DNA of 64,000 nucleotides. Origin: Nocardioides renjunii (GTDB lineage: Bacteria > Actinomycetota > Actinomycetes > Propionibacteriales > Nocardioidaceae). Numbering within the stretch: the first letter of the stretch is position 1; each line of letters opens with the position of its first letter. The DNA is taken from contig NZ_CP141058.1 in the NCBI RefSeq assembly GCF_034661175.1, positions 868,001 to 932,000 on the forward strand, written 5' to 3'. The position numbers and the translations under genes were made by a program. Below are positions 61,501-64,000 of this stretch, piece after piece. The notes beneath the pieces are model-generated. The model saw nothing but the letters and a program-made list of their open reading frames with translations. It was not told where the DNA came from and searched no databases.

Positions 61501-62693
61501 TCGCTCCCATGACCGGTCCCGCGCCTCGTGCCGAGATCGTGGTGGACCTCGCTGCCGTGCGGCACAACGTCCGCGTCCTCAAGGACCTCGTGTCGGTCGA
61601 CGGGCCGGTGCAGCTGATGACGGTGGTGAAGGCCGACGGCTACGGCCACGGGATGGTCGAGGTCGCGGCGGCCGCCCGCGACGGCGGCGCCGACTGGCTC
61701 GGCGTCGCGACGATCGAGGAGGCCCTCGCCCTCCGCGCCGCCGGCGACGCCGGCCCGCTGCTGTGCTGGCTCAGCGCCCCCGGCGACGACTTCGCCGCCG
61801 CCGTCGCGGCCGGCGTGGAGATCACCGCCTACACCGTCGCCGAGCTCGACGAGATCGCCGCCGCCGGGCCGGCGCGCGTCCAGCTCAAGGTCGACACCGG
61901 CCTGTCCCGCGGCGGGGCCCCGCGCGCGGAGTGGGACCGCCTCTTCACCGCTGCGGCCGCCCACGAGTCCGCCGGGCGGATCAGCGTCACCGGGGTCTGG
62001 TCGCACTTCGCGGCCAGCGACGAGCCGGAGCACCCGGCCAACGACCGCCAGGAGGCGGCCTTCCGCGACGCGCTGGCGGCGGCGGACCGCGCGGGCCTCG
62101 ACCCCGAGGTGACCCACCTCGCCAACTCCGCCGCGGCGGTCCTGCGCCCGTCCTCCCACTTCGACCTGGTCCGCTGCGGCATCGCGTCCTACGGCCTCGA
62201 CCCGGCCCCGGGCGTCACCCCGCGGCTGGGGCTCCGGCCGGCGATGACCGTGCGGGCGCGGCTGCTCATGAGCAAGCCGATCGATGCGGGCGACGGGGTG
62301 TCCTACGGCCACACGTGGGTGGCCGACCGCGCCACCAGCGTGGGCGTCGTGCCCGCCGGCTACGGCGAGGGGATCCCGCGGGCCGCGGGCAACACCGCCT
62401 CGGTGTGGGTCGGGGACTCACGGCGCCCGATCCGCGGGCGCGTGTGCATGGACCAGCTCGTCGTCGACCTGCACGGCGAGCTGCCGCCCAGCGGCACCGA
62501 GGTGGTGCTCTTCGGTCCCGGCGACCGGGGCGAGCCCACCGCGCAGGACTGGGCCGAGGCCGTCGGCACCATCAGCTACGAGATCGTGACGCGGGTCGGC
62601 GGCCGACTCACCCGCCGCCACGTCGACACCGACCTGACCGAGCACCAGACCGAAAACCAGACCGAGCACCAGACCGAGGAGACCACGCGTTGA
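61497..62693 (+). CDS. alr: Alanine racemase
   Basis: Alr interconverts L- and D-alanine for peptidoglycan. The 398-residue product has the PLP lysine Lys45 in VVKADGYGHG and the second catalytic base Tyr270 in GVSYGHTWV, with the family CMDQLVVDL near residue 320. An acidic Thr/Glu/Gln/His tail (TEHQTENQTEHQTEETTR) arises from a 12-base tandem repeat. ATG at 61497 overlaps nnrED. The TTG start of the hydrolase gene overlaps its stop. Confidence 0.95.
   Translation: MIAPMTGPAPRAEIVVDLAAVRHNVRVLKDLVSVDGPVQLMTVVKADGYGHGMVEVAAAARDGGADWLGVATIEEALALRAAGDAGPLLCWLSAPGDDFAAAVAAGVEITAYTVAELDEIAAAGPARVQLKVDTGLSRGGAPRAEWDRLFTAAAAHESAGRISVTGVWSHFAASDEPEHPANDRQEAAFRDALAAADRAGLDPEVTHLANSAAAVLRPSSHFDLVRCGIASYGLDPAPGVTPRLGLRPAMTVRARLLMSKPIDAGDGVSYGHTWVADRATSVGVVPAGYGEGIPRAAGNTASVWVGDSRRPIRGRVCMDQLVVDLHGELPPSGTEVVLFGPGDRGEPTAQDWAEAVGTISYEIVTRVGGRLTRRHVDTDLTEHQTENQTEHQTEETTR
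62635..62685 (+). repeat. Imperfect 12-bp tandem repeat in the alr 3' end
   Basis: The unit CCAGACCGAnnA occurs about four times in the last codons of alr and encodes the repeated QTE(H/N) tail. The repeat starts after the last conserved residue and ends just before the alr stop codon, and also includes the GAGGAG that serves the next gene as ribosome-binding site. Confidence 0.6.
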
Positions 62694-63757
62694 GCATCAA
62701 GGGCCGCATCTTCGGCACCGTCGTCGGAGCGGCCGGCCTGGCCGCGGCGGCCGGTGCGGTGGGCATCGCCCGGCAGAACCGCATCATCGGCAACCGTGCC
62801 GCCGGGGAGCGCGTCGCCTTCGGCGAGCTGCGCAGCCCGGCCCGGGTGGTGGTCGCCGACGACGCCCTCGACCTGCACGTGGAGATCGACGAGCCGCAGG
62901 ACTTCGGGGGGCACGAGCCCACCGACGAGGACCTGACCGTCGTCTTCGCGCACGGCTACTGCCTCGACCTCGACTGCTGGCACTTCCAGCGCGCCGCCTA
63001 CCGCGGCCAGGTCCGCACGGTGTTCTACGACCAGCGCAGCCACGGGCGGTCGGGGCGTTCGAGCGAGGAGAACTGCACGCTCGAGCAGCTCGGCCACGAC
63101 CTGCACCGGGTCATCGAGGACACCGTCCCCGGGCGCTGCGTGGTCGTCGGCCACTCCATGGGCGGGATGAGCGTCGTCTCGCTGGCCCAGCACTACCCCG
63201 AGCTGTTCGGCGACAAGGTCGTCGGAGCGGCGCTCATCGCCACCACCGCCGGCGGTCTCGACCCGGGCCGCATCCTCTTCCCGATGCTGCCGCTGGGCAT
63301 CGGCGGGCGGTTCGTCGGTCGCGCCGTGCGCACCCTCGACCGCGGCCACCGGGTGGTCGACGTGGCCCGCTCGTGGGGCCGCGCGGTGGCCGACGTGGTG
63401 ACCGACCGCTACGCGTTCGGCGACGACGACGTGCCCGTCGCCTACGTCGAGTTCGTCATGTCGATGCTCAACGCCACGCCGTTCGCCGTCGTGGCCGACT
63501 TCTACCCGGCGTTCGCGACCCTCGACCACTTCGACCACCTCGAGCCGCTGAGCCGGGTGCCCACGTCGATCATCTGCGGCACCGCCGACAAGATCACCTC
63601 GACCGGTCACAGCCGCAAGCTGCACAGCAAGATCCCCGGCTCCAGCCTGCTGGAGTGCGACGGGGCGGGCCACATGGTCGTGCTCGAGCGGCACAAGCAG
63701 GTGACCGCGGAGCTCGACGACCTCATCTCGCTCGCCCAGGGGAGGACCCCGTCGTGA
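62690..63757 (+). CDS. Alpha/beta hydrolase
   Basis: The 355-residue product has an N-terminal hydrophobic stretch (residues of about 5-27), the oxyanion motif VVFAHGYCLDLDCW, YDQRSHGRSG, the nucleophile elbow GHSMGGMS with Ser156, and late CGTADKITS and ECDGAGHMVVLERH with the probable catalytic Asp and His. The substrate is unknown. TTG at 62690 is the likely start, overlapping the alr stop (TTGA) after GAGGAG. In actinobacteria it commonly sits between alr and tsaE. Confidence 0.88.
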   Translation: MSIKGRIFGTVVGAAGLAAAAGAVGIARQNRIIGNRAAGERVAFGELRSPARVVVADDALDLHVEIDEPQDFGGHEPTDEDLTVVFAHGYCLDLDCWHFQRAAYRGQVRTVFYDQRSHGRSGRSSEENCTLEQLGHDLHRVIEDTVPGRCVVVGHSMGGMSVVSLAQHYPELFGDKVVGAALIATTAGGLDPGRILFPMLPLGIGGRFVGRAVRTLDRGHRVVDVARSWGRAVADVVTDRYAFGDDDVPVAYVEFVMSMLNATPFAVVADFYPAFATLDHFDHLEPLSRVPTSIICGTADKITSTGHSRKLHSKIPGSSLLECDGAGHMVVLERHKQVTAELDDLISLAQGRTPS

Positions 63758-64000
63758 GCGGCGCGAGGGACGTCGTCGTACGACGTGTCGGTCCCGAGGC
63801 GGCGGCCGACGTCCTGGCCGTGGTCCGGGAGGCGTTCGGCGCCCGCCCCGCGCTCGACCCGCCGGCCGACGCGCTCGGCGAGGACGTGGACACCGTCGCG
63901 CGACTGCTGCGCGCCCGCGGCGGCCTGCTGGCGACGATCGAGGGCCGGCCGGTGGGGTGCGTCGTCCTCGACCCGCGGGCGGAGAGCCTGTGGCTGCGGC
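63754..64000 (+). CDS. GNAT-domain protein, N-terminal part (window ends)
   Basis: A frame opens at the GTG at 63754, overlapping the hydrolase stop (GTGA), and stays open to the window end. It encodes a GNAT-like N-terminus (DVVVRRVGPEAAADVLAVVREAFGARPALD, then GGLLATIEGRPVGCVVLDP). In related genomes this position is tsaE, sometimes fused to a GNAT domain (established gene order; inference here). The TsaE part would be outside the window. Confidence 0.8.
   Translation, partial: MSGARDVVVRRVGPEAAADVLAVVREAFGARPALDPPADALGEDVDTVARLLRARGGLLATIEGRPVGCVVLDPRAESLWLR

Overview
The window is a gene-dense, high-GC chromosomal segment of an actinobacterium, most likely Nocardioides or a close relative (inference). 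The evidence is the strong C/G bias at third codon positions, frequent GTG and TTG starts, many leaderless-looking genes, and actinobacterial gene order around infA-rpmJ-rpsM-rpsK-rpsD-rpoA-rplQ, rplM-rpsI-glmM and glmS-acpS-nnr-alr. I see no rRNA, tRNA, CRISPR array, prophage, transposase or conjugation gene. Most of the window is housekeeping plus metabolic accessory genes.

Layout. 1-1143: end of a membrane transglutaminase-fold protein lacking the catalytic triad. 1346-5315: ribosomal/RNA polymerase operon with several strong internal hairpins and a clear terminator. 5465-8534: minus-strand genes, a PanE-family reductase and then an overlapping ArsR-SRPBCC-DinB-DHFR set with a readable promoter and operators. 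8673-11027: truA, an RsmC-like methyltransferase and a converging phosphotransferase. 11070-17628: class E sortase, P450, aldo/keto reductase, CoA-disulfide-reductase-like flavoprotein, GNAT protein and a secreted HExxH protease. 17704-22088: Nramp-like transporter, small disordered protein, ABC-F ATPase, tandem GNAT protein. 22110-28222: a livK-M-H-F-G branched-chain amino acid or amide ABC importer with a divergent PucR regulator.

28229-35429: small metabolic genes (D-amino-acid oxidase, SDR/TetR pair, S51 peptidase, VOC protein, ArsR/dienelactone hydrolase pair, LLM oxidoreductase, beta-propeller protein) with one HNH-nuclease relic. 35509-38962: three acyl-CoA dehydrogenases in one operon, two of which look like a heteromeric pair. 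39097-44630: HtrA protease, GNAT protein, SigE-type sigma factor, membrane protein, and an XRE-STAND-TPR regulator facing a cytoplasmic pullulanase (44733-47381). 47707-50454: citrate synthase and a FAD oxidoreductase. 50726-53036: rplM-rpsI-glmM. 53033-56757: YqeY-like protein, tandem GNAT protein, HxlR/NAD(P)-reductase pair, and an AbiEi/DUF559 protein flanked by three copies of a palindromic repeat. 56862-64000: coaA (minus), then glmS, acpS, nnrED, alr, an alpha/beta hydrolase and the start of a GNAT-domain protein.

Functional links. glmS and glmM both serve UDP-GlcNAc synthesis, alr supplies D-alanine, coaA and acpS serve CoA and acyl-carrier-protein maturation. Regulators stand beside their likely targets. 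No convincing new multi-gene system was found. The best leads are the palindromic repeats around the AbiEi/DUF559 gene, the triad-less transglutaminase, the intra-operon hairpins of the ribosomal cluster, the recurring leaderless promoter layout, and the readable ArsR, TetR, HxlR and PucR control regions.
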